Shown: positions 27,014-36,166 of the stretch, piece after piece | How the letters are laid out: every line of letters starts with the position of its first letter | Numbering within the stretch: the stretch's first letter is position 1 | Source of the DNA: an uncultured Clostridium sp. | GTDB taxonomy: Bacteria; Bacillota; Clostridia; Lachnospirales; Lachnospiraceae | Direction: 5' to 3' | Length of the DNA stretch: 64,000 nt | Assembly: GCA_947178445.1 (NCBI GenBank) | Contig: CAMWYJ010000001.1 | Location: forward strand, 124,001-188,000 | Translations under genes and position numbers: made by a program | The notes under the pieces: generated by a model | What the model was told of the DNA's origin: nothing | Databases searched by the model: none | What the model saw: the letters and a program-made list of their open reading frames with translations, nothing else

Positions 27014-28897
27014 CTATTCCACTGTATCTTCAAAGAATTCAAGCATTGTTTCTTCGATATCCTCCTCTTCATATTCTGCCTCTAACCCCATATACGGAAG
27101 AATATTTGAAAATATCTCCGACATAACGGGAGCCGCTATCGTTCCTCCATAATAGATACCAACCGGTTCATCAATCATTATAATTCCAATAATCTGTGGA
27201 TTATCCGCAGGTGCAAACCCCAAAAACGATGATATATATTTTCCGTTTCCTCTCGGCAGCTTTTCTGATGTTGCCGTTTTGCCACCCACACGGAATCCTT
27301 CTACTTTGCCTTTGCTGCCGGAGCCTTCTGCTACAACTGCCTCTAAAAGCTCCTTCATCGTATCCGATGTCTCTTTCTTAATCGCATTCTCCTTCTCCGT
27401 GAAGCGGAATGTTTTCGTCTTCTTCCCATTTTCATCTGTGGTCCAGAGACCAAAATGCGGTGTGACCAAAGTTCCTCCATTTATCACCGCACTGGCAGCT
27501 CGCAATAGCTGCAGCGGTGTAATCTGAAAGGACTGCCCAAAGCTCATAGTCGCAAGTTCAACAGCTCCCACATCCTCCTGCTTATGCATGATCGAAGATG
27601 CCTCGCCAGGCAAATCCACTCCTGTCTTTTCAAACAAACCAAGCTTTTTATAATTTTTGTACATATTGGCTACACCGACTCTCGCCCCCACATCCATGAA
27701 TACCGGATTACAGGAATTCATAATCCCCTGCTTGAAAGTCTCCAAACCATGACCTCCCACTTTATGGCACCGGATTCTTCTATCCTCCACAACCCGGAAA
27801 CCGGGGCATGAAAAAGTATCCTCCACTTTTACAACATTTTCTTCCAATGCAGCCGTTGCTGTGACAATTTTAAAAGTAGAGCCCGGCTCATAGGTATCAT
27901 TGATACAAAAATTACGCCACATATTATTTAAAGCATCCTGTTTTTGTTGCTTGGTTAATTTTTTCGTTGTCTTTTCACCCGTCTCCTTCCCGTCTTCTTT
28001 CTTTTTTACATCCTCAGTATTTTCTTCTATGTTTTCTTTCGTTTCTTCCTCTTCAATCGGAGTCACATACAAATCCTTTACATCTACTAAATTATATGGC
28101 TCATTTAAGTTATATTCCGGCACATTTACCATCGCATATATTTCTCCATTTTGCGGATTCATCAATACCACAGAAACCCGTTTTGCCTGCTTTGCTTTAA
28201 GTACCTTTGTAGCTGCCTGTTCCGCATAAGTCTGTATATTCACATCTATTGAAATATATAAATTATTGCCTGCTATCGGCTCTAATCTGCTCTCTGCTTC
28301 ATTTTCTATTTCTATTCCATGTGCGTCCGTCAGTGTCAAAATACTGCCAGGAATCCCGGCTAACACCTCCTCATAGGAAACCTCCAGACCTACAATTCCC
28401 TGGTTATCCGATCCAGTAAAGCCAAGCACTTTACTTGCGAGGCTGTCGTATGGATAATACCTTTTGTAGTCTTCATCAATCATAACACCATCCAGATTAA
28501 GTTCACGAAGGCGATCCGCTGTCTCTTTATCCACATTGCTCTTGATTTTTTCCCGCATCGTATTTGCCTGAACCTTTTTGCGTATATCCGTTTCTTCTAA
28601 TTCCAATATACTGCAAAGAGCATTTATTACCTCTTCCTCATCTGTAATCTGGGAACGTATGACTGATATAGAGCTCACAGGCTTATTCCCCGCTAATTCC
28701 ACACCGTTTCTGTCATATATGATTCCTCTTTTCGCCTTTATGCTCCGTTCCCTTTCATGAAGGGACTCTGCCTTTTCCAGATAAAATTCTGACTTTGCAA
28801 GCATTAAATACGAAAGCCGTCCAACCAAAAGACAAAGTATCGTAACCATGCCAATCGCAATCACAAAAATTTTTTTTCTGGTAAAAGTCTTTACCAT
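27014..28897 (-). CDS. Class B penicillin-binding protein with an altered KTG motif
   Basis: A bitopic transpeptidase of 627 residues: a short cytoplasmic start, one membrane helix (about 8-32), a dimerisation domain with AKRGIIYDRNG, and a transpeptidase domain. The nucleophile box is EPGSTFKI (Ser340, Lys343), the SxN box is SCN in MNSCNPVF, and the third box reads KTATSE (Lys540-Thr541-Ala542) where the family has KTGTA. A charged Glu/Lys insertion lies around residues 285-325. There is no PASTA domain. It lies in tandem with a second class B protein, suggesting division- and sporulation-type paralogues; which is which cannot be told from sequence. Confidence 0.94.
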   Translation of the reverse strand: MVKTFTRKKIFVIAIGMVTILCLLVGRLSYLMLAKSEFYLEKAESLHERERSIKAKRGIIYDRNGVELAGNKPVSSISVIRSQITDEEEVINALCSILELEETDIRKKVQANTMREKIKSNVDKETADRLRELNLDGVMIDEDYKRYYPYDSLASKVLGFTGSDNQGIVGLEVSYEEVLAGIPGSILTLTDAHGIEIENEAESRLEPIAGNNLYISIDVNIQTYAEQAATKVLKAKQAKRVSVVLMNPQNGEIYAMVNVPEYNLNEPYNLVDVKDLYVTPIEEEETKENIEENTEDVKKKEDGKETGEKTTKKLTKQQKQDALNNMWRNFCINDTYEPGSTFKIVTATAALEENVVKVEDTFSCPGFRVVEDRRIRCHKVGGHGLETFKQGIMNSCNPVFMDVGARVGVANMYKNYKKLGLFEKTGVDLPGEASSIMHKQEDVGAVELATMSFGQSFQITPLQLLRAASAVINGGTLVTPHFGLWTTDENGKKTKTFRFTEKENAIKKETSDTMKELLEAVVAEGSGSKGKVEGFRVGGKTATSEKLPRGNGKYISSFLGFAPADNPQIIGIIMIDEPVGIYYGGTIAAPVMSEIFSNILPYMGLEAEYEEEDIEETMLEFFEDTVE

Positions 28898-29132
28898 ATC
28901 TGACGACCTTATGCCTTTTTTTTATCATATTATCCACTTTTTCAACTTATGCGTAATCTGTATAATTTTGTAACGAAACCAAAGATTTTGCAAAATTGAC
29001 TCTCGATAACTGATTTTTCCTAAAGATAACCCAGGCATGGACTTCTCTCCCAATGAAATCCATGCCTTATTCAATAATCGAACCAGCTGCTGCCGGTTCT
29101 TAACAGTATGTCATTATTTTGAAATACATTTA

Positions 29133-31298
29133 TTATGTTTGCACATCGTCTGTATTTTCTGTAGTTCCTTCCACCGGCTCTTCGCTGGTCTGATCACCAC
29201 TCTCCGTTGTCTGATTATCACCATCACCCTCTGGCGTTCCCTCGGAAGAATTATCTTCTCCCTGGATATCTCCTGCCTGGTTCTCACCAATCTGTTCATC
29301 CGGTATTTCACCATCATACAAAGGACCGGCCACTTCATCTCCCACTTTATCAACGGTATTGCTGTTATCTGCATCCTCCGTCTGGTAGACATTCATATAA
29401 GGTAGTAGCTCCTCAAAAATACTTTGTGCGATAATCGTACCAAGACCAGAAGTTGCCTGATCTTCCACATGCGGTTCATCAACTGTTACATAAACAACCA
29501 CCTGCGGATTTTCTACCGGCGCAAAACCAATAAACGAAAGAATATATTTTTTATTGCCACGCGGCAGTTTTTCTGCTGTACCTGTTTTACCGCCAATGGT
29601 ATATCCCTCTACCTTTGCCTTATTTCCAGTACCACTTTCTACCACCTCAAAAAGTGTGTTTCGCATAAATGCAGATGTATCAGAAGACACTGTCTTTCTA
29701 AGCACTGTCGGTTCAATATTGTTAATGATCCCACCATTCTCATCTACAATTTGCTTCACCATATGAGGTTCATAGTAATTCCCACCATTAATTACGGAGC
29801 AAAATGCGGTTCCAATTTGCAGCATCGTAACTGTCGGACCCTGTCCAAAGGAAGATGTCGCAAGCTCAACAGGGTTCAGCCGTTCTCTTTCATAAATCAG
29901 TCCGGCTGCTTCACCCGGTAAATCCACCCCGGTTACCTTTCCAAACCCAAATACATTCTGGTATTTTGAAAAGGTAGATCGTCCTTCCAGCTTTGCGATT
30001 TCCATAAGCGCCACATTACAGGACTGCATCAATGCCTGTGGAATATTCACCTGTCCATGGCCCTGATGATTGTGACAATTAATGGTAGCATCTTCAACCT
30101 CTAAGTTGCCGCCGCAAAAAAAGCTCTCATCACCCTTTAATATACTGTCCTCAATTGCTCCTGAAATTGTAAAAGTTTTATATGTGGAACCCGGCTCAAA
30201 ACCGTCCGATATAATGAAATTCCGCCATGCCTTATTCAAGCATACCAGCCGAAATTCCTCATAATTTTTATTAACACTTTTTATTTTTTCCTCCGGGGAA
30301 ATCTCCCCATTTTCCAGCATTGCCTTTAAGCTTGCTTTTTCCTCTGATAATTCCGTTTTATCATCCGTATAAAAATACGATTTCGACTCATCCTCCAACA
30401 AGTGACTGATATAGTTTTTTTCAAACAGATAAGAAAAGGTACTATCCTCATACGGCTCATTCAAATCATAGGAATTTGAATTTGCCATTGCCAGCACTTC
30501 ACCCGAATTCGGATCCATCACAAGCACGGAAACATTCCTTGCCCCGGTCTCTGACATAAATGCATTTATCTTCTTTTCCACAATGCTTTGTGCATTGGCA
30601 TCGATGGTTGTTATCACATTATATCCATTCACCGGACTTTTCGTTGTCCGCTCTAATGACATATCCTCTGTGAGATATCCATACTCCCTTCCATTCGTGC
30701 CGTTTAATTCACTGCTGTAGTAGCCTTCAATACCACCCTGCCCTACATTACCACTCACCGTAAACCCAATGGCATGGCATGCAAGAGAACCATATGGATA
30801 GTATCGCTCGTATTCATCCTCAAACCATATTCCCTTTACATTTTTACCATCATCCGTGGCAATAAAATCCTGAAAGGGTTTTACCTCTTCATAAGAAATC
30901 TTTGTCAGCATCCTTTTGTAAAGGGAATTATTATCTGCTAATGCTTTGTCAAGTTCTTCCTCCGTTATGTCAAAATATTGAATCAATGCTTTTTTCGTAG
31001 CTTTTTTTACATCATCATTTTGCATAATATTTTTTGGTTCAATAATAAGATTATATACCTTCTCACTGGTTGCAAGCTGTGTTCCATTGCGGTCTAAAAT
31101 ATCACCTCTGCGATAAGGGATCTCAATGCTGTCATAGCTTTGCTGGGCGAGCACTATCTTTTCGTATCTTTTTCCATCTTTTACATTAATATAAAGAATT
31201 CTTGCAACCAATGCCACAAATAAAACCGTAACAATTACAATTACTACCAACAGTTTGTTTTGCATTCTTGCAAGAAATCTTTTCCTTTTCTTCGCCAT
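29133..31298 (-). CDS. Class B penicillin-binding protein (FtsI/SpoVD type)
   Basis: A 721-residue bitopic transpeptidase. The membrane helix lies at about residues 13-35, then PYRRGDILDRNGTQLA, and the transpeptidase domain with EPGSTYKTF (Ser371, Lys374), SCN in MQSCNVAL and an intact KTGTAEKLPRG (Lys571). The C-terminal 70 residues are a disordered, acidic Asp/Glu/Gly/Thr tail without PASTA repeats. It follows ftsL by 14 bases and is probably the septal synthase partner of FtsW. Confidence 0.95.
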   Translation of the reverse strand: MAKKRKRFLARMQNKLLVVIVIVTVLFVALVARILYINVKDGKRYEKIVLAQQSYDSIEIPYRRGDILDRNGTQLATSEKVYNLIIEPKNIMQNDDVKKATKKALIQYFDITEEELDKALADNNSLYKRMLTKISYEEVKPFQDFIATDDGKNVKGIWFEDEYERYYPYGSLACHAIGFTVSGNVGQGGIEGYYSSELNGTNGREYGYLTEDMSLERTTKSPVNGYNVITTIDANAQSIVEKKINAFMSETGARNVSVLVMDPNSGEVLAMANSNSYDLNEPYEDSTFSYLFEKNYISHLLEDESKSYFYTDDKTELSEEKASLKAMLENGEISPEEKIKSVNKNYEEFRLVCLNKAWRNFIISDGFEPGSTYKTFTISGAIEDSILKGDESFFCGGNLEVEDATINCHNHQGHGQVNIPQALMQSCNVALMEIAKLEGRSTFSKYQNVFGFGKVTGVDLPGEAAGLIYERERLNPVELATSSFGQGPTVTMLQIGTAFCSVINGGNYYEPHMVKQIVDENGGIINNIEPTVLRKTVSSDTSAFMRNTLFEVVESGTGNKAKVEGYTIGGKTGTAEKLPRGNKKYILSFIGFAPVENPQVVVYVTVDEPHVEDQATSGLGTIIAQSIFEELLPYMNVYQTEDADNSNTVDKVGDEVAGPLYDGEIPDEQIGENQAGDIQGEDNSSEGTPEGDGDNQTTESGDQTSEEPVEGTTENTDDVQT

Positions 31299-31312
31299 AT
31301 TATCACCTGAAT

Positions 31313-31795
31313 TTATTTCTCTGGTACATCCTTATATTGCTTCACATAATCAGGATTTGTAGTCTCGTATGAGATAACCTGTCCTGTTTTAGGATAGACC
31401 ATACCAAGCTCTTTTGTCGCCACGTCATACACCTTTGTCAGATCTACGGAGCTTTCTAACCGCTTGCTAGTCTCATTATTTGTATCTGTCATTTCATTTA
31501 GGTTACTTTCTAAAATGGCAATCTGTCTTTTCTGTTCTGCGATATCTGCCTGTAAAGACAGCATACTGATACAGGACACAAATAAAAATGCTGTTGCTGT
31601 TACAAGTGCTACTGTATATTTCAAATCAAACGCTCTTGCACGTTTTGTATTTCTTCTGACTCTTTCATTTACCTGATGTCTTTTCTTTTCCCTGTGCTCC
31701 GGCCGTTCTACCCGTTGCGGTGCCGTAGATAGTTTTCTTGCTGTATTACCTTCGATGTAATATTCTCTCTGATAATTTCTTGAATCCAATGTCAC
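31313..31795 (-). CDS. ftsL: FtsL-like cell division protein
   Basis: A 160-residue bitopic protein: a long basic cytoplasmic N-terminus (residues 1-55, many Arg and Lys), one membrane helix (about 58-80, YTVALVTATAFLFVSCISML) and an extracellular coiled coil (about 80-115) ending in the ELGMVYPKTGQV segment typical of FtsL. It uses a GTG start after AAGGGG. The position between rsmH and the penicillin-binding protein is the classic ftsL location, which supports the name despite low family conservation. Confidence 0.9.
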   Translation of the reverse strand: MTLDSRNYQREYYIEGNTARKLSTAPQRVERPEHREKKRHQVNERVRRNTKRARAFDLKYTVALVTATAFLFVSCISMLSLQADIAEQKRQIAILESNLNEMTDTNNETSKRLESSVDLTKVYDVATKELGMVYPKTGQVISYETTNPDYVKQYKDVPEK

Positions 31796-31903
31796 ATTCC
31801 CCTTTTCTAAATACGTTTCTCATCCGTGTTTCCGGTATTCCCCAATTCATCGAATGGCGACGTGTTTCGCCGTTGTTGTGTTTTTCTATATAATAATTAC
31901 CAA

Positions 31904-32845
31904 TTATGCTTTTTCAAAAATACGAAGCTTCGCACTTTTGCTTCTTCTGTTCTCCTCTAATTCTTCCTCTGACGGTAAAATTGGTTTTCTCGTGATGACC
32001 TTTCCCTTTGAAACCTTACCGCATACACATTTAGGAAAGTCGGGAGGGCATGTACAAGGATTCTCATTTGTTCTAAAAATCCTCTTTACAATCCGATCTT
32101 CTAACGAGTGGAACGTAATTATGCAAATTCGGCCCCCCTGATTCAGCAGGTCTATCATTTGGTCGATGGATTGCTCAAGAATGGTCAGTTCCTGATTTAG
32201 TTCAATCCTGATAGCCTGATAGGTTCTTTTTGACGGGTGCCCTCCTGCAGACCTAGCTCTAATTGGTATAGCAGCCTTAATTATGTCATTAAGCTCAAAT
32301 GTAGTCTCAATGATTTTATTCTGCCTCGCAAGACATATATGCTTTGCGATGTTTTTGGCAAATTTCTCCTCTCCATAATCTTTGATTACCCGGTATAATT
32401 CCATTTCCGGATATTGATTAATTATATCTTTAGCAGTCATTTCCTGCCTTTGATCCATCCTCATATCGAGAGGTGCATCTTCTCTGTATGTAAACCCTCT
32501 CTCTGGTGTATCTAACTGATGGGAGGATACCCCCAGGTCTAAAACAATACCGTCAACACCGCTGACTCCTAAATCATTTATTACCTGGGGGGTTTTTTGA
32601 TAATTGCTTCTTATAATGTCTATTTTTACTTTATCTTGATATGGTAATAGACGGGCGCTTGCTGCTTCAATCGCAGCAGCGTCCTGGTCTATTCCTATGA
32701 ACCTTGCTTTACGGGACAAACGTGCACATACATAAAATGCATGTCCTCCACCACCTAAGGTGCCATCCACATAAGTTCCGTTTTCTTTTATGTTAAGTCC
32801 TTCAATAGTCTCTTCTAGCAAAACCGACTTATGTGAAAATTCCAC
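31904..32845 (-). CDS. rsmH: 16S rRNA (cytosine(1402)-N(4))-methyltransferase
   Basis: RsmH (MraW) methylates C1402 in 16S rRNA with S-adenosylmethionine. [13 protein letters not shown] and [12 protein letters not shown] (SAM loop) open the protein, followed by [25 protein letters not shown], and the terminal [13 protein letters not shown] cysteine pairs and LRIFEKA. The product has 313 residues, the standard length. It uses a GTG start after GGAGGGG. It is the second gene of the mra operon. Confidence 0.98.
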   Translation of the reverse strand: MEFSHKSVLLEETIEGLNIKENGTYVDGTLGGGGHAFYVCARLSRKARFIGIDQDAAAIEAASARLLPYQDKVKIDIIRSNYQKTPQVINDLGVSGVDGIVLDLGVSSHQLDTPERGFTYREDAPLDMRMDQRQEMTAKDIINQYPEMELYRVIKDYGEEKFAKNIAKHICLARQNKIIETTFELNDIIKAAIPIRARSAGGHPSKRTYQAIRIELNQELTILEQSIDQMIDLLNQGGRICIITFHSLEDRIVKRIFRTNENPCTCPPDFPKCVCGKVSKGKVITRKPILPSEEELEENRRSKSAKLRIFEKA

Positions 32846-32884
32846 GTTTCCCCTCCTTCTTTATTATGATTTCACAGACAAACT

Positions 32885-33331
32885 TTAGATCATAATTCCG
32901 AGTTCTTCAAATCCCTTTGCGATTTCATCAAAATCAATGTCTTCCACATTGTTCTGTGCATCCCATTTTTCTCTGCTCCAAATCTCTGCATGGTCGCCCA
33001 TACCTACAATGGTCACATCCTTTGTAATATCCGCAAACTTTCTAAGAACTGGCGACAACAGGACTCTCCCCTGATTATCCACCTCTACATCATCTGCGCT
33101 TCCCATAAAGAATCTTACAAACTGTCTCGCTTGTGTATTTGTAGTTGGAAGCTTACTTAACTTGCTCTCGAATATTTCCCATTCATCATTCGGATAGGCA
33201 TGTAAGCATCCATCCATTCCTCTTGTTACCACAAAGGATAATCCTAAACGTTCCCTAAGCTTCGAAGGTACGATCATTCTGCCCTTGGCATCCACAGAGT
33301 GGTTATATTCGCCTTTTAACCCCTTGGACAT
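32885..33331 (-). CDS. mraZ: Transcriptional regulator MraZ
   Basis: MraZ is an AbrB-like double-psi barrel repressor or activator of the mra operon and forms a ring-shaped oligomer. It has two copies of the fold with the DxKGR signature: DAKGRMIVPSKLRERLG near residue 14, and VDNQGRVLLSPVLRKF near residue 82. Length 148 is normal. The first gene of the division operon, it is probably autoregulated through the five GTGG boxes immediately downstream of its promoter. Confidence 0.98.
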   Translation of the reverse strand: MSKGLKGEYNHSVDAKGRMIVPSKLRERLGLSFVVTRGMDGCLHAYPNDEWEIFESKLSKLPTTNTQARQFVRFFMGSADDVEVDNQGRVLLSPVLRKFADITKDVTIVGMGDHAEIWSREKWDAQNNVEDIDFDEIAKGFEELGIMI

Positions 33332-33438
33332 GACCTCACCTTCCTTTCTGTTTTCTTATCCTAAGTGGGCATAGCATGTATCCTTTGAGGACTCATTGCT
33401 ATTGGTGGTGTTCCTTGTGACGTCCAATGATAAATCCA

Positions 33439-33482
33439 CCACAATTTACCACTGTCTACCACAATTCTCCACTTACAACCAC
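33439..33482 (-). promoter_or_regulatory. MraZ operator: five GTGG boxes at exact 10-bp spacing
   Basis: The complement CCAC starts at 33439, 33449, 33459, 33469 and 33479, so the minus strand has five [AT]GTGG boxes on one helical face. MraZ in other bacteria binds three to five TGGG or GTGG boxes separated by 5 bases. They start right at the -10 element and cover the transcription start, consistent with repression. Confidence 0.85.
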
Positions 33483-33483
33483 T

Positions 33484-33512
33484 ATTGTACCCTATAAGGT
33501 TACATAATGCAA
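33484..33512 (-). promoter_or_regulatory. Predicted mra operon promoter
   Basis: TTGCAT (33507-33512), a 17-base spacer and TACAAT (33484-33489) on the minus strand. This gives a leader of about 145 bases before mraZ. The gap 33332-33832 also holds the lgt terminator and a looser CCAC cluster; no gene is supported in it. Confidence 0.75.
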
Positions 33513-33767
33513 GGATTAAAATTTCAAAAGTAGCTAAACTTTTTTGTGTTTTTTTGTGCATTTTGTACATTTTTTCGACATATATCTAAATCTTTTTTAC
33601 ACCTTTTACACAACATATTGTTTTACACATCCTTAATCTGGTCTATATCTTGTGTTTTATGTCCATTTTTGTCATTTTCTCCCTTATTTTATAAAAAGCA
33701 GTGGTGAACAGTAGAAAATTTCCCACTTTCTCCCCACTTTTTGAAAAATCCTCCACTTTTCTTCCAC

Positions 33768-33817
33768 ATAAAAAAGAACAGGCCACAAAGTTTTCCCTTG
33801 TTACCTGCTCTTTTTTA
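33768..33817 (-). terminator. Terminator after lgt
   Basis: An interrupted stem (AAGA-CAGG-ACAA arms, 33774-33791 with 33799-33812) is followed on the minus strand by TTTTTT. It lies about 20 bases after the lgt stop and insulates lgt from the mra promoter. Confidence 0.75.
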
Positions 33818-33832
33818 TAATATATTTGTATA

Positions 33833-34759
33833 CTACTCTCCGCCTTGCCCTACCATGTGCTTTTTCAACTGCATCCGCTTATAAATCATGTAAACCGAAG
33901 CGACCAACACGCAGATGGCAGCCAAAAGCTGTGATACTTTAAAGTTAATGCCCGGTATCATCAAAGAATCGGTACGAAGCCCTTCAATCCATACACGGCC
34001 AAGACCATATCCCCATGCATACATAGCAAACAACTCACCATCAAATTTCTTATGTCTTCTGTATAAAAAAATGATACACAGTACGATAACGTTCCATACC
34101 GATTCATAGAGAAATGTTGGATGCACCTGAATAAATTCCATACCATCCACATTTAACACATTGTCAATCATTTCCTGTGTAATAATTCCACTATTCACTG
34201 AACGAAGCAGATAATTCTTGCCACCAAACCATTCTACAGGGATTCCCATAGCAAATAGAGAATCGGTATAATCACCAAATGCCTCTCTGTTAAAAAAGTT
34301 TCCCCATCTTCCCATGATCTGCCCTACTAATAAACCCATACAGCAAATATCAAGCATAAGCAAAACAGAAACCTTTCGTTTTTTTGCAAATATAGCCAGC
34401 GTAATAACGCCTGCAATAATACCACCATAAATCGCCAGCCCGCCACCCCGGATATTGATCATGGCAATCAGAGTATCCTTTAATGATCTTCCCTCCTTGA
34501 TATAGTCATCTAAACGGAACACCACATAATATATCCTGGCTCCAAGAATTGCCGGAATCACCAGCCAAAGCATAAAATCAAGGTACAGCTCCGGATCCTG
34601 ATTTGTCCTCTTTGCTTCTTTTGAAATCAGTACATACCCCAAAATAAATCCCAGTGCAATAATAACTCCATAAAGATGAATTTCAAAATTTCCAATATAG
34701 AATCCATCCATTACATGTTTCAAATGTATTCCCAAATTAGGGAATCTGATTTCGTACAT
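33833..34759 (-). CDS. lgt: Prolipoprotein diacylglyceryl transferase
   Basis: Lgt attaches diacylglycerol to the lipobox cysteine of prolipoproteins in the cytoplasmic membrane. The 308-residue product has about seven membrane helices, the motif IRGGGLAIYGGIIAG with the essential histidine-region equivalent, and the Lgt signature GRWGNFFNREAFG near residue 150, followed by VHPTFLYESVWN. The start follows GAGGTAGAGT. It lies 12 bases after ychF, so they may share a transcript. Confidence 0.97.
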   Translation of the reverse strand: MYEIRFPNLGIHLKHVMDGFYIGNFEIHLYGVIIALGFILGYVLISKEAKRTNQDPELYLDFMLWLVIPAILGARIYYVVFRLDDYIKEGRSLKDTLIAMINIRGGGLAIYGGIIAGVITLAIFAKKRKVSVLLMLDICCMGLLVGQIMGRWGNFFNREAFGDYTDSLFAMGIPVEWFGGKNYLLRSVNSGIITQEMIDNVLNVDGMEFIQVHPTFLYESVWNVIVLCIIFLYRRHKKFDGELFAMYAWGYGLGRVWIEGLRTDSLMIPGINFKVSQLLAAICVLVASVYMIYKRMQLKKHMVGQGGE

Positions 34760-34771
34760 ACTCTACCTCCG

Positions 34772-35866
34772 TTATACGTTGAATTTAAAGAGGATTACAT
34801 CTCCATCCTGCACCACATATTCCTTACCCTCTGAACGCACAAGACCTTTTTCCTTTGCGGCTACCATTGAACCATTCTCAACTAAATCGGTATAGGCCAC
34901 AACCTCTGCCCGGATAAAACCACGTTCAAAATCTGTATGAATCTTACCAGCTGCCTGTGGTGCCTTCGTTCCCTTCTTAATCGTCCATGCTCTTGTCTCA
35001 TCTTCTCCAGATGTCAGATATGAAATAAGACCGAGCAGCTCATAGCTTGCACGAATCAACTTATCAAGTCCTGACTCCGCAAGTCCTAAGTCCTCCAAAA
35101 ACATCTTTTTCTCATCATCCTCCAGCTCGGAAATCTCCTGCTCAATCTGAGCACAGACCTTAAACACCCCGGATTCATACTCTCCTGCATATTTTTTTAC
35201 TGCTTTTACATATTCATTGTCAGCATCATCAGCAACCTCGTCCTCTGCCACATTCGCTGCAAAAATCACCGGCTTTCTCGTCAAAAGATTATATTCTGCC
35301 ATCCAGCGCTCTTCATCTTCCCCATCTGTCAAAAAAGTGATAGCCAGTTTGCCGTTTTCAAGATGCTCCTTAATACGCTTCATAAACTCTACCTCTTTGG
35401 CAATATCTTTGTTATTGTTTGCCGCACGGGAGCTTTTTGCAATACGCCTGTCTAAAATCTCAATATCGGAGAAGATCAGCTCAAAATTAATCGTCTCAAT
35501 GTCACGGAGAGGATTGATGCTGCCGTCCACATGAACCACATTCGTATCTTCAAAACAGCGTACCACATGTACAATCGCATCCACCTCACGAATATTGGAA
35601 AGAAACTGGTTGCCTAAGCCCTCTCCCTTTGATGCACCTTTCACAAGACCTGCAATATCTACAAACTCAATCACAGCAGGAACAGTCTTTTTTGAATGGT
35701 ACATTTCTGTCAATACATTAATCCGTTCATCTGGTACCGGAACCACACCCACATTCGGATCAATAGTACAGAATGGATAATTTGCTGATTCTGCACCCGC
35801 TTTTGTCAATGAATTAAATAAAGTACTTTTTCCAACATTTGGAAGTCCAACGATTCCTAATTTCAT
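34772..35866 (-). CDS. ychF: Redox-regulated ATPase/GTPase YchF
   Basis: YchF is an Obg-family P-loop NTPase that prefers ATP and binds ribosomes. The N-terminus [15 protein letters not shown] (Walker A), [20 protein letters not shown] (G3), and the C-terminal TGS domain ending in [12 protein letters not shown] are complete at 364 residues. The start follows GGAGGAATATG. The pair with lgt is a housekeeping unit. Confidence 0.98.
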   Translation of the reverse strand: MKLGIVGLPNVGKSTLFNSLTKAGAESANYPFCTIDPNVGVVPVPDERINVLTEMYHSKKTVPAVIEFVDIAGLVKGASKGEGLGNQFLSNIREVDAIVHVVRCFEDTNVVHVDGSINPLRDIETINFELIFSDIEILDRRIAKSSRAANNNKDIAKEVEFMKRIKEHLENGKLAITFLTDGEDEERWMAEYNLLTRKPVIFAANVAEDEVADDADNEYVKAVKKYAGEYESGVFKVCAQIEQEISELEDDEKKMFLEDLGLAESGLDKLIRASYELLGLISYLTSGEDETRAWTIKKGTKAPQAAGKIHTDFERGFIRAEVVAYTDLVENGSMVAAKEKGLVRSEGKEYVVQDGDVILFKFNV

Positions 35867-36166
35867 ATTTTACATATTCCTCCTTTGAAATACCTTAAAA
35901 TAAGCATTTCTTTCTATTCTATAATTTCTTGAGCACCACTGTGAGTACCACTCTTAGATAGCCTTCAAAACTTTTCCATTTTTTCTTCTTTTGATATGTA
36001 ACTACACACAGAACGTAGTATAGCATAAATGTTATAAAAACTCAAAACTTTTCCGCCTGTTCCTTTCGAAAAAACGTCCGCATATATTCTGTTTCATTTT
36101 CAAACAATAAATCTGTATCTGAATTATCTTTAGATAATTGCGAAATTCTCTATTTCCAAAATCTAC
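35867..36166. other. AT-rich spacer with no gene
   Basis: These 300 bases between ychF and the membrane-protein gene hold no supported reading frame. Their left end is the ychF leader and ribosome-binding site. Their right end carries a 29-base sequence (36137-36165) resembling one terminus of the nested palindrome at 43.7 kb. Confidence 0.6.

Noticed and set aside
29424..29921. Rightward 165-residue frame inside the penicillin-binding protein gene
   Set aside because: Antisense to conserved transpeptidase motifs; cysteine- and histidine-rich shadow translation.
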